DNA from: Hymenobacter sp. BT559 | GTDB taxonomy: Bacteria; Bacteroidota; Bacteroidia; Cytophagales; Hymenobacteraceae | DNA: 64,000 nt | Assembly (NCBI RefSeq): GCF_017571525.1 | Contig: NZ_JAGETY010000004.1 | Location: 124,001 to 188,000 of the forward strand | Direction: 5' to 3' | Part shown: positions 24,611-33,323 of the stretch, one piece after another | How positions within the stretch are numbered: position 1 is the first letter of the stretch | Layout of the letters: each line of letters begins with the position of its first letter | Made by a program: the position numbers and the translations under genes | The notes under the pieces: model-generated | Database searches by the model: none | The model's input: the letters and a program-made list of their open reading frames with translations, nothing else | Told to the model about the DNA's origin: nothing

Positions 24611-25147
24611 TTATTTTGGTGCTGCGTATAAGAAAACTCTATTAATCATTATGGTATCATATGATATGCCTCCTTTCATAAAGTGGTTTCGCAGAAAAAA
24701 AGTAAGTTCGTAAACAAGCCGCTTTTGATGATAACTTGTAGTCAGCGCGTATTTATTAATAACAAAAGAAGTTGTATCTTTATTCACAAATGTTTTTGAT
24801 ATCAGATTCTTTCTATTCGATTGAAAAGCAGATAAATTCATGCTATAGCTGATATTATTTTTCGTCGCCAATACCTTGAAGTAATTGTAGTTCAAATGAT
24901 TGTATCTGCCTTGCTTGAATACAGTAGTGAGTTCGTACGCTTTACCACGTAAATTTTTACCAATAAATATAGAATCATTATCAACATCTGCTTTATTAAA
25001 TACAATAATCGGTAAAATTTGAGTCAATTTATTTTTAGCGTGAGTATTCTCAACAATATTAGCAGCACTTAATTGATTATCAAATGACTTTTTATTGTCG
25101 CAAGCCGCTAATATAAGCAGTAGAGATATATTTAACATTAATTTCAT
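24611..25147 (-). CDS. AT-rich lipoprotein of unknown function
   Basis: The start at 25147 gives MKLMLNISLLLILAACDNKK, a clean lipoprotein signal with lipobox ILAAC; the longer frame adds 32 residues overlapping the next gene's promoter. The remaining 160 residues contain no recognised family. Composition is striking: Asn, Lys, Ile, Ser and Tyr are abundant and the DNA appears near 30% GC, against roughly 60% in genes on both sides. This points to recent acquisition. It sits between a thioesterase and an AddA-like gene, where a helicase-nuclease partner might be expected. It is divergent from the latter and convergent with the former. Confidence 0.65.
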   Translation of the reverse strand: MKLMLNISLLLILAACDNKKSFDNQLSAANIVENTHAKNKLTQILPIIVFNKADVDNDSIFIGKNLRGKAYELTTVFKQGRYNHLNYNYFKVLATKNNISYSMNLSAFQSNRKNLISKTFVNKDTTSFVINKYALTTSYHQKRLVYELTFFLRNHFMKGGISYDTIMINRVFLYAAPK

Positions 25148-25179
25148 ATATTTATTTTTATAAATACAAAGGTTCACTA

Positions 25180-28100
25180 ATGCCTGCCCCCTTCCGCATC
25201 TATTCCGCGTCTGCCGGCTCCGGTAAGACGTACCAATTAACAAAAGAATACCTGAAGCTGGCGCTGGGCTACCCGCAGCCGGCCGACCCTACGGGCGAGC
25301 GCATTTATAAGCCCGATTATTTTAAGAGTATTCTGGCTATCACCTTCACCAACGACGCGGCGGGCGAGATGAAGGAGCGCATCGTGGGCGCGCTGCGGCG
25401 CTTCACACAAGATACTGAGGGCAAGCCGGATGCTTTGTTAGTGGAAGTAGCCGCCGAGCTAGCCCAGGAAAAGCAGTTGCCACCGCACCTGCGCACGCCG
25501 GCCGAGTGGCAGCAGGAAGTGCGGCGGCGGGCGGCGGCCACGTTTAAGCTGGTGCTCTACCACTACGCCGACTTTGCGGTGAGCACCATCGATTCGTTTG
25601 TGCAGCGCATTGTCACGGCGTTCACGCGCGAGCTAGGGCTGCCCGCCACCTTCGAGGTGGAGCTGGATACCGATAGCGTGCTGCGCTCGGCAGTGGCCGC
25701 GCTCATCGACAAGGTGAACCGCGATGCGGATAGTAAACTGCTGAGCCAGACACTGGCCGACTACGCGCTGGGCCAGGCCGAGCAGGGCCGCAACTGGAAT
25801 AAGTTGCCCGACGAGCTGCTGGATTTCGGCCGGGCGCTCTTCAACGAGAGCGTGCACGAGGCCGTGGCCCAGCTAGGGCAGAAAACCATGGCAGACTTCC
25901 GGGCGCTCGACCAGGATATTCGGACCCGGCAGCGCGAGGCCGAAGAGGCAGTGCAGGCCCAGGCCGACCGGGCGCTGGCAGTTCTGGCGGCGGCCGGTAT
26001 CGAGGCCGAGCACCTGGCTAGCGGCAGCAGCGGCATCTATGGCCACTTTACGAAGTGGGAGCGCTGGCTTAGCCCGCCCGAAAAAGACGGTATTTTTCCG
26101 ACCGCTACGGCCCGCAAACCGATTGAAAGCGGTAAGTGGTGGAGCGAAAAAGGCAAGAAGGCTGGTCTGGTGCCTGCCATTGAGGCAGCGCAGCCAGTGT
26201 TAGAAGACGCATTCGGTGAGCTGCTGGCCCTGCGCGAAAAACACCTACCCAGCTACGTGCTACTAGGGGCGTTGCAACCATTTTTATTTCATGCTTCGCT
26301 GCTGAGCGAATTAAATAAGCTCGTTGAGGAAATTAGCCGCGAGCGCAACGTGGTGCTGATTTCAGAATTCAACCGGCGCATCGCAACCATCGTCCTCAAC
26401 GAGCCGGTACCGTTTATTTATGAGCGGCTAGGCGAGAAATACCGGCATTTATTAATTGATGAGTTTCAGGACACGTCGGTATTGCAGTGGAATAATTTAT
26501 TACCGCTGGTAGAAAATGCGGTGGGCAATGGTGGCCTTTCGCTAGCTGTGGGCGATGCCAAACAGGCCATTTATCGCTGGCGCGGCGGCGAATTAGAACA
26601 GATTTTGCGGCTTTATCAAAACGACACAAATGCCTTGGTAGCACGCGCTCAGGATGCGGATATGCAGCGGCTGCTGGAAGACCGTTACTACACGCTGCAG
26701 CAAAACCTGGAGCCACATTCACTAGCCATTAATTATCGGAGCGAGCCGGCAATAATTAAATTCAATAATAATTTTTTCAGCTACGTGCGTGAGCGCAGCG
26801 GTGAGCACGATGTAGTACAAGGCATTTTCGAGCCGGGTTTTCGGCAGGAGGTGCCCGGGCGCAAAGGCGAATTATTTGATGGTGAATTTGATGAGCTACC
26901 TGGCCACGTCGAATTATTGTTTACTAAAGATGATGCGCCCGCCCGGCGCTACGACGCGACCATCGGCACTTACCTCGATGCGCCACTGCCGGGCTACGCT
27001 CCGGAGGCGCTGCTCGACTACGCCGAAAGCACCTGCTACCTGGCATTGCAGCTTGTGGAGCAGGCCCTGGCCGATGGCTACCACCTGCGCGATGTGGCCG
27101 TGCTATGCCGCACCCGCTGGCAAAGCCGGCTGCTGGCTAAGTTCTTGAAGGAACGGGGGTTTCCGATTATCTCAGCCGACTCGCTAGCCCTTCAATTTGC
27201 CGAAGTGGTGAACCTGGTGGTGGCCGTAATGCGCGTGCTGCACCAAAGCCACGACACCCTGGCGCGGGCCGAAGCACTGCTGCTTATCGATAAAGTGGTT
27301 CGCCGGCTAGCCCCTACCCCGGCGCGCGCGCGCCACATTGCCGAAGTAGCCAATGCTATTGAAAGCGGCAAGCCGTTTTTTGATGAATTACGTAGCCTCG
27401 GTTTCGACGTAGAAGAAGCTAAGACCGGCAACCTCGGGCTGTACGAATTAACCGAAAAACTGCTGGGCCTTTTCGGTCTGCTAGGGGCTAATGCAGAGAG
27501 CGATTATTTATTTCGCTTCCTGGATTTGACGCTCGAATTTAGCCTGAAATACGGTAATAATTTAGGCAATTTCCTGGCGCATTGGGACGAGCGCAAGGGC
27601 TCGCTCAGCATTAATGCGCCGGGTGGGGCCGATGCCATCACCATTACGACCGTGCACAAGGCCAAGGGGCTGGCGTATGGCATCGTTATCGTGCCATTTG
27701 CCGACTGGGGCTTGGTGCCACGCACCGACACACTGCTCTGGGGTCGCCTCGAAGCGGGTGAAAAACCGTTGGCTGAGCTGCCCGATGTGGCGGTAGTGCG
27801 CCTGAATAAAACCCTGACTTATACACCCCTAGCCGAACAGGACGCCGATGAGCGCGAGAAAACGCTGCTCGATGGCCTCAACACGCTCTACGTGGCCTTT
27901 ACCCGGCCCCGGCACCGCCTCTACATCCTGAGTAAAACACCTGCCGAACCCCGCAAAACCACCGGTGAGCTACCGCTCACTGCGGCGGCTGCACCCGAGC
28001 CGGCTGCGGCCCAGGGTCCCGCCCGCGATGTAGCCGACCTGCTGGCCGGCTACTTGCGCCACCTGGGCCGCTGGCAGCCCGAGGGCACTAGCTTCGTGCT

Positions 28101-28698
28101 CAATCCGGGCGCGGCAGCTAGCCCCACTACCAGCCGCGAATCGACAAAAGACCACAACTTTCGGCTTGTCAACCTGACTTCGACGCCTTGGGATGAGCGC
28201 CTGAAGCTGCGGCGCCACGCCACGACGGTATTTAATTTTGACGAGCAGGAAAAACTGGGCGAGCTGAACCGCAAGCTGCACTACGCCTTGCGCCGCCTAT
28301 TGGCCGCCCGCGACCTGGGCCGCACGCTGCGCCAGCTTGTGGCCGAAGGGATTATTAATCAGAAAGAGCGCCCCGAATTAGAAACCCGCTTGAAAGCTAT
28401 TCTCGCGGACCCAAGGCTAGCCCCCTATTTTGCTGACGACCTGGCTGTAGAGACCGAGCGCGAAATATTAATTGGCGGCCACACGCAGAGAGCTTACAAG
28501 CCCGACCGCATTGTATTTGGCCCCGGGACTAGCCGCGCCGAGCAAACCGTGACCATGCTCGATTTTAAATTGCCGCCCCCGCAGGATATTCATAAAATCC
28601 GGCTGCGCGACTACGGGAAATTATTCCGGGAATTGGGCTACGAAGATGTGCGTGGAATAATTTATTATTTTGAATCGGGCGAAGTGGTGGAGGTGTAA
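25180..28698 (+). CDS. UvrD/AddA-like helicase-nuclease
   Basis: A 1,172-residue double-strand-break resection protein. UvrD-type helicase motifs are in order: Walker A SAGSGKT at 11-17, AITFTNDAAGEMKERI (Ia), LLIDEFQDTSVLQW (motif II) near residue 425, GDAKQAIYRWRGGE (III), and TVHKAKGLAYGIVIVPF (V) and VAFTRPRHRLYI (VI) further on. The C-terminus has PD-(D/E)XK nuclease traits (KPDRIVF, then MLDFKLPPPQ, then YGKLFREL). The order equals AddA/RecB. No addB-like nuclease gene lies beside it, which is unusual; one neighbour is an AT-rich foreign-looking lipoprotein. It probably acts with an unlinked partner. Confidence 0.9.
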   Translation: MPAPFRIYSASAGSGKTYQLTKEYLKLALGYPQPADPTGERIYKPDYFKSILAITFTNDAAGEMKERIVGALRRFTQDTEGKPDALLVEVAAELAQEKQLPPHLRTPAEWQQEVRRRAAATFKLVLYHYADFAVSTIDSFVQRIVTAFTRELGLPATFEVELDTDSVLRSAVAALIDKVNRDADSKLLSQTLADYALGQAEQGRNWNKLPDELLDFGRALFNESVHEAVAQLGQKTMADFRALDQDIRTRQREAEEAVQAQADRALAVLAAAGIEAEHLASGSSGIYGHFTKWERWLSPPEKDGIFPTATARKPIESGKWWSEKGKKAGLVPAIEAAQPVLEDAFGELLALREKHLPSYVLLGALQPFLFHASLLSELNKLVEEISRERNVVLISEFNRRIATIVLNEPVPFIYERLGEKYRHLLIDEFQDTSVLQWNNLLPLVENAVGNGGLSLAVGDAKQAIYRWRGGELEQILRLYQNDTNALVARAQDADMQRLLEDRYYTLQQNLEPHSLAINYRSEPAIIKFNNNFFSYVRERSGEHDVVQGIFEPGFRQEVPGRKGELFDGEFDELPGHVELLFTKDDAPARRYDATIGTYLDAPLPGYAPEALLDYAESTCYLALQLVEQALADGYHLRDVAVLCRTRWQSRLLAKFLKERGFPIISADSLALQFAEVVNLVVAVMRVLHQSHDTLARAEALLLIDKVVRRLAPTPARARHIAEVANAIESGKPFFDELRSLGFDVEEAKTGNLGLYELTEKLLGLFGLLGANAESDYLFRFLDLTLEFSLKYGNNLGNFLAHWDERKGSLSINAPGGADAITITTVHKAKGLAYGIVIVPFADWGLVPRTDTLLWGRLEAGEKPLAELPDVAVVRLNKTLTYTPLAEQDADEREKTLLDGLNTLYVAFTRPRHRLYILSKTPAEPRKTTGELPLTAAAAPEPAAAQGPARDVADLLAGYLRHLGRWQPEGTSFVLNPGAAASPTTSRESTKDHNFRLVNLTSTPWDERLKLRRHATTVFNFDEQEKLGELNRKLHYALRRLLAARDLGRTLRQLVAEGIINQKERPELETRLKAILADPRLAPYFADDLAVETEREILIGGHTQRAYKPDRIVFGPGTSRAEQTVTMLDFKLPPPQDIHKIRLRDYGKLFRELGYEDVRGIIYYFESGEVVEV

Positions 28699-28734
28699 GC
28701 GCCACACATAGTTACCTTTTCTTACCCTTTCGTC

Positions 28735-28773
28735 AACCGGTCAGACGGCTAAAAGCCGTCCGACCGGTTTTTG
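28735..28773. terminator. Terminator between AddA-like and VKOR-like genes
   Basis: A hairpin (AACCGGTCAGACGGC / GCCGTCCGACCGGTT, one bulge mismatch) with a T-run lies 37 bases after the AddA-like stop and just before the convergent gene's stop at 28797. It probably serves both. Confidence 0.85.
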
Positions 28774-28796
28774 CGTTTTCTTTCTTACTAGCTTCA

Positions 28797-29321
28797 CTAG
28801 GCTATTTTCTTTTGTCCGTTCAGCAGCCTTTTGATTGCCCGCACGGCTTCGGGCAGGGCTAGCACGGCAGCGGCCGTGGCGGCTACGGTGCTGGCCTGGC
28901 AATAGAAGCAGAGCTTTTTGTTTTCCTGCCACTCTTCGCGGCCCAGCTGCACGTTGGTAACCAGGTCGATAAGAGTCTTGCCGAGCAGCGCCACCGGTAG
29001 CCAGGGCTGCTGGGCGGCCCGCTCCTGCCCACCGGCCGAGGCCAGCATGGCCGTGATGCCCGCCGTCACTATCATGGCCGGGGCATCGGGCATTTGCAGG
29101 CGCTTGTAGCCGTAGTCCGACGCATCAACTTTATCGGAATCGAAAACGGCCAGCGGCGGGTCGGGCAGGTGGTGAATAATGCCGGTCTGGTAGAGCGTCA
29201 CTATCTGGCCAGCAGCGGCAGTCACGAACGACAGGCCGATTATCCAGCGGCGGCGCGTGAGGTCTGGGCTCTGGCCCAGGCGCAACTGGCGCGAGAGCTC
29301 GGCGGGGGCTAGGGTATACAT
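28797..29321 (-). CDS. VKOR-like membrane protein
   Basis: A 174-residue membrane protein. It shows hydrophobic segments near residues 28-46, 84-98, 108-120 and 140-157, the sequence YQTGIIHHLPDPPLAVFDSDK near the first loop, and a redox pair CFYC at 138-141 next to the third segment. This layout matches vitamin K epoxide reductase-type proteins, which pass disulfides to a thioredoxin-like partner. I see no second conserved Cys pair in the loop, so the loop cysteines of full-length VKOR seem to be missing. Family call moderate. Confidence 0.7.
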   Translation of the reverse strand: MYTLAPAELSRQLRLGQSPDLTRRRWIIGLSFVTAAAGQIVTLYQTGIIHHLPDPPLAVFDSDKVDASDYGYKRLQMPDAPAMIVTAGITAMLASAGGQERAAQQPWLPVALLGKTLIDLVTNVQLGREEWQENKKLCFYCQASTVAATAAAVLALPEAVRAIKRLLNGQKKIA

Positions 29322-29495
29322 GGTGGAAAAGGGACGAAAAAGGATGATTGAACTGTTAGGCGGTACGCCGGCCTAGCGGGCGGGGTTATGGCCGGCCGTA
29401 CTATTGCGGCCGCAAGCGGCCGGGCGCAACACCCGGCGGCCCTCCCCCGTCTTATACCTCGGCGACTGCTTTCCGCGTCCCGTTATTCTTTGCTG

Positions 29496-31277
29496 ATGCT
29501 TCCCAACCAACTTGCTACCTGGCCGCGCCTCGCACTGGCGGCCTCGCTCCTTTCTACCGCTGGCTGCCGCGTGGCCCAGCCAGCAGCTACTACCGTGGCT
29601 CCCCCCGCTACGGCTAGCACACCCGCCGTAGCGGCAGCGCCCGCTGTGCCAGCTGCTCCTGTTCCCGACGCGGCCGCTCCGGCCACCCCTAGCACGCCGG
29701 CCGGCCCTACTGTGGAGGAAGCCGCCAAAGCTCAGTGGTATCTCAATGACCCCCAACTCGATAAAGTACCCGGCGTGGGTGCCACCCGCGCCTATGCCGA
29801 GCTGCTGAAAGGCCGCACGCCCGCGCCGGTGGTAGTGGCCGTTATTGACTCAGGCATCGACACCGCCCACGTAGACCTCAAGCCGGTGCTGTGGCGCAAC
29901 CCCGGTGAAATTGCGGGCAATGGCATCGACGATGACCACAATGGCTACGTGGACGACGTGCACGGCTGGAATTTTATCGGCGGCAAAGACGGCCGCAACA
30001 TCTCGGTCGAAACCCTCGAATCGACGCGAATCGTGGCCAAGTACGGGCCGCGCTTCGCGGGCAAAACCAGCGCCCAGATTAAGCCTGCCGACCGCGCTAC
30101 TTACTCGCTTTATTTAAAAGCGAAAAAAGCTTACGATGCCAAGCGCAAGGAGCTAACCAGCGAGCTGGCCCAGGCCGGCCAAATGACCGGCCCGCTCACC
30201 CAGATGACCGCCGCCCTTAAGGAAAAGCTAGGGGTCGAAAAGCTCGACACGGCCACTATGCGCCAGGCCGCCGCGCGCATTTCCGACCCCGATTTTAAGG
30301 GGTTGCTCACCTCGCTCTACCAGAACATGAAGCAAGGCGGCATCGGCGATACCGACGCACTTATCAGTGAGCTGAATAATGAGCTAAAAGACCAGCGCGA
30401 GCAGCTGGACTACAGCCTCAATACCAAGTTCAACGCCCGGGCGGAGATTGTGGGCGACAACCCCGACGACGTAACCCAGCGCAACTACGGCAACAACGAT
30501 GTGCAGGGCCCCGACGCGTTGCACGGCACCCACGTGGCGGGCATTATTGCGGCGGTACGCACGAATAATATTGGGGTACAAGGCATTGCCGGTGCACCGG
30601 TGCGGGTAATGAGCGTGCGGGCCGTGCCCAACGGCGACGAGCGCGACAAGGACGTGGCCAACGCCATTCGCTACGCCGTGGACAACGGCGCGCAAATCAT
30701 CAACATGAGCTTCGGCAAGGAATTTTCGCCCCAGCGCCCGGCCGTGGAAGCCGCTTATAAATATGCGGCCAGCAAAAACGTGCTGCTGGTGCACGCCGCC
30801 GGCAACGAAGACGACAACCTCGACGTGACGCCCCACTACCCGGCCTCGTTTTACCTCGATGGCTCGACGCCTCCCAACCTGCTCACCATTGGGGCTAGCG
30901 GGCCCACCAACGACGAAAACCTGCCCGCCAGCTTCTCCAACTACTCCAAGCGCCAGGTTGATGTATTTGCGCCGGGCGTGGGTATTTTCTCCACCTTACC
31001 GGGCAATAAGTACGGCTCGGAGAGCGGCACCAGCATGGCTTCGCCCGTCACGGCCGGCGTGGCCGCCGTGCTCAAGTCGTACTACCCCGGCCTCACGGCT
31101 ATCGACCTCAAGCGCATCATCCGGCAGTCGGCCCAGGTGCACCACACCCAGGTGCTGGTGCCCGGCGAAAACGGCAAGAAAGCCGATTTCAGCACCCTCT
31201 CGGCCACTGGCGGCATCGTTGATTTATTCACCGCCTTACAGCTGGCAGCCCAGACGGAGGGAGCTAAAAAGCCGTAA
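29496..31277 (+). CDS. Subtilisin-like S8 peptidase lipoprotein
   Basis: The ATG at 29496 gives a lipoprotein signal ending STAGC (Cys24), then about 50 residues of Ala/Pro-rich linker. The catalytic triad is visible: Asp118 in VVAVIDSGID, His343 in LHGTHVAG, Ser513 in GTSMASPV. Between Asp and His sits a large insert (about residues 150-330) typical of Bacteroidota S8 proteins, with a helical Lys/Ala region. Total 593 residues. The upstream TATTCTTTG is promoter-like, 3 bases before the ATG. It probably works on the cell surface or in the periplasm, degrading peptides. Confidence 0.92.
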   Translation: MLPNQLATWPRLALAASLLSTAGCRVAQPAATTVAPPATASTPAVAAAPAVPAAPVPDAAAPATPSTPAGPTVEEAAKAQWYLNDPQLDKVPGVGATRAYAELLKGRTPAPVVVAVIDSGIDTAHVDLKPVLWRNPGEIAGNGIDDDHNGYVDDVHGWNFIGGKDGRNISVETLESTRIVAKYGPRFAGKTSAQIKPADRATYSLYLKAKKAYDAKRKELTSELAQAGQMTGPLTQMTAALKEKLGVEKLDTATMRQAAARISDPDFKGLLTSLYQNMKQGGIGDTDALISELNNELKDQREQLDYSLNTKFNARAEIVGDNPDDVTQRNYGNNDVQGPDALHGTHVAGIIAAVRTNNIGVQGIAGAPVRVMSVRAVPNGDERDKDVANAIRYAVDNGAQIINMSFGKEFSPQRPAVEAAYKYAASKNVLLVHAAGNEDDNLDVTPHYPASFYLDGSTPPNLLTIGASGPTNDENLPASFSNYSKRQVDVFAPGVGIFSTLPGNKYGSESGTSMASPVTAGVAAVLKSYYPGLTAIDLKRIIRQSAQVHHTQVLVPGENGKKADFSTLSATGGIVDLFTALQLAAQTEGAKKP

Positions 31278-31306
31278 TTCTCGGCAGTAGCCCAGCTTTC
31301 TGCGTA

Positions 31307-32305
31307 ATGTTGGGTATGCTTCCTCAATTATTCATCTTGGAGCGCCTGCGGCGGCTGAAGGCCAGCCAACCCGCCGCAGGCGCTGCTCCGGCCGCTCATC
31401 CAGCCATAGCCGACGCGCATCTTCACACGCCTAGCCACGAGCCCGAGCCGTGGCTGCGGGCGCAAGGGCGCAACTTACTGTACCTGGTAGCGGGCGTGTT
31501 TTCGGCCGCGCTGGGGCTGGAAGCGTTTATTCTGCCCAATGGCTTGTTCGACGGCGGCGTAACGGGGATATCGCTGCTGGCGGCCCGGCTTATTCACCTG
31601 CCGCTGTCAGTTTTCCTGGTAGTGCTCAACCTGCCCTTTATCTGGCTAGGGTACCGGCAGTTGGGCAAGGCCTTTGCCATTCGCGCGCTGTCGGCCATTT
31701 TGGGGCTGGCCATTGTCCTAGTGGTGGTACCCTTTCCGGTCATTACCCAGGATAAGATGCTGATTGCTGTGTTCGGCGGCTTCTTTCTGGGGGCGGGCAT
31801 TGGGCTGGCCATGCGCGGCGGCGGCGTGCTCGATGGCACCGAAATCCTGGCTGTGTACCTCAGCCGCAAAGCCAGCCTGAGCGTAGGCGACTTCGTGCTG
31901 GTGCTCAATATTTTAATCTTCATTGTAGTAGCCCTGGTGCTGTCGGTCCAGACGGCGCTCTACTCTATACTCACCTACCTGGCCGCTTCCAAAACCATCG
32001 AGTTTGTGGTCAATGGCATTGAGGAATATACCGGCGTTACCATCATTTCGGAGCACAGCGATGCCATTCGGCGCGCCCTCACCGAGCGGCTAGGCCGGGG
32101 CGTCACGGTATATGCCGGGCACCGCGGCTACGGCTCGCGCGGCGAGCAGCCCGACCCGATTGATATTGTATTCACGGTAGTGACCCGCCTCGAAGTAGGC
32201 CAGGTAACGACCGAAGTAAACCGCCTCGACCCGCGGGCCTTTATCATCATGCACAGCGTGAACGACGCCAAGGGCGGCATGGTCAAGAAGCGGGCGCTGC
32301 ACTAG
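31307..32305 (+). CDS. YitT-family membrane protein
   Basis: A 332-residue integral membrane protein. After a roughly 55-residue, poorly conserved N-terminus, five or so transmembrane segments follow (YLVAGVFSAALGLEAFILPN, LSVFLVVLNLPFIWLGY, ILGLAIVLVVVPFPVI, LIAVFGGFFLGAGIGLA, FVLVLNILIFIVVALVL). The motif GGGVLDGTEILAVYLSRKAS and the C-terminal cytoplasmic DUF2179 domain (VTIISEHSDAIRRALTERLG, then TRLEVGQVTTEVNRLDPRAF) identify YitT. The transported substrate is unknown. It starts 30 bases after the S8 gene and may be co-transcribed with it. Confidence 0.9.
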   Translation: MLGMLPQLFILERLRRLKASQPAAGAAPAAHPAIADAHLHTPSHEPEPWLRAQGRNLLYLVAGVFSAALGLEAFILPNGLFDGGVTGISLLAARLIHLPLSVFLVVLNLPFIWLGYRQLGKAFAIRALSAILGLAIVLVVVPFPVITQDKMLIAVFGGFFLGAGIGLAMRGGGVLDGTEILAVYLSRKASLSVGDFVLVLNILIFIVVALVLSVQTALYSILTYLAASKTIEFVVNGIEEYTGVTIISEHSDAIRRALTERLGRGVTVYAGHRGYGSRGEQPDPIDIVFTVVTRLEVGQVTTEVNRLDPRAFIIMHSVNDAKGGMVKKRALH

Positions 32306-32415
32306 GGCATGGGGCTAGCAGCTTGGGAGGGTAAGAGGAAAAAAGCCAGGCCTACGAGCGTAGTAAAAGCGCTTATTATCTCGCTTACCCTCCCAAACTG
32401 CTGCCCTCATACCCT
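32304..32415. repeat. 32-bp imperfect inverted repeat after the YitT gene
   Basis: Arms 32304-32335 and 32384-32415 pair at about 27 of 32 positions, with core TTGGGAGGGTAAG. The left arm begins at the TAG stop of YitT. It lies just upstream of the MOSC promoter and may terminate the YitT transcript. Confidence 0.65.
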
Positions 32416-32446
32416 CACACCCTAATGCAGTGCCGGCTTGCCCTTT

Positions 32447-32454
32447 TACCTTTA
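32447..32454 (+). promoter_or_regulatory. TACCTTTA promoter-like box, 4 bases before an ATG
   Basis: TACCTTTA differs from the TAnnTTTG consensus at the last base and is followed by CGGC and the ATG at 32459. The spacing is the same as at 19278 and 9037. Confidence 0.4.
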
Positions 32455-32458
32455 CGGC

Positions 32459-33292
32459 ATGTCTGCCTCTTCCTCTGCCATTACGCTTTCCGGTATTTTC
32501 ATCTACCCCGTTAAGTCGCTGGGCGGCATCAGCCTGCCGGCGGCCGAACTGACGCCCCGGGGCCTGCGCCACGACCGCCGCTGGCTGATAGTAGATGCGC
32601 GCAACCGCTTCATGACCCAGCGCGAGCACGCCGAGATGGCGCTGCTGGCCGTGGAGCCGGCCTACAACGGCTTTTTATTGCGCCACCGCCAGCGGCCCGA
32701 GCTGCTGCCGCTCTACATGCCGTTTGAGGCGCAGCCCGACAAGACGCTGTTTGTCACCATCTGGGATGATATGGTGTGGGCCTGGCGCGGCACGCCCGAG
32801 GCCGATGCGTGGTTGAGCGAGGCCCTGGGTCAGCCTTGCAAGTTGGTGTATATGTCGGACATGGTGCGCCGCGATGTGGAGCCCGACAAGCCAGAGCTGA
32901 ACCCAGCCGGCACCGTCGTCAGCTTCGCCGACGGCTACCCCTACCTGCTCGCCACCGAAGAATCATTGGCCAAGCTCAATGCCCAGCTTGAGGAGCCGGT
33001 ACCCATGAACCGCTTTCGGCCCAACCTGGTAGTCAGTGGTGCCCTAGCCGACGCCGAGCTGAGCTGGGCCGGTTTCAGCATTGCGGGCCAGCCCTTCCGG
33101 TCGGTGCGCGGCTGCGGGCGCTGCATCGTCACGACCATCGACCAGGCCACGGCGCAGCAAAACCCGGCCGGCGAGCCCCTGCGTACCCTGGCCACCTACC
33201 GCAAGCCCGACCGCAAGGTGCTGTTTGGCCAAAACGTGACCGGGCCGGCCAGCGGCCGCATCGAGGTCGGCGACGCGGTGGTGCTGGGCTAA
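32459..33292 (+). CDS. MOSC-domain protein
   Basis: I start at the ATG at 32459; an in-frame TTG at 32438 lies within the promoter box. Residues about 7-110 are the MOSC N-terminal beta-barrel (FIYPVKSLGGISLPAAELTP, then GLRHDRRWLIVD), and residues about 160-275 the MOSC domain proper with RGCGRCIVTTID, where the Cys holds the molybdenum or sulfur. Relatives include the mARC/YiiM enzymes, which reduce N-hydroxylated compounds or sort sulfur onto molybdenum cofactor. The substrate is unknown. It is followed 31 bases later by a DUF2461 gene. Confidence 0.9.
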   Translation: MSASSSAITLSGIFIYPVKSLGGISLPAAELTPRGLRHDRRWLIVDARNRFMTQREHAEMALLAVEPAYNGFLLRHRQRPELLPLYMPFEAQPDKTLFVTIWDDMVWAWRGTPEADAWLSEALGQPCKLVYMSDMVRRDVEPDKPELNPAGTVVSFADGYPYLLATEESLAKLNAQLEEPVPMNRFRPNLVVSGALADAELSWAGFSIAGQPFRSVRGCGRCIVTTIDQATAQQNPAGEPLRTLATYRKPDRKVLFGQNVTGPASGRIEVGDAVVLG

Positions 33293-33323
33293 CCTCAGCG
33301 GCGCGGCTGCGTTAGCCGGAGCC

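Noticed and set aside
29404..29415. 12-bp palindrome TTGCGGCCGCAA upstream of the S8 gene
   Set aside because: Short GC-rich palindromes of this type are expected by chance at this base composition; no other support for a regulatory role.
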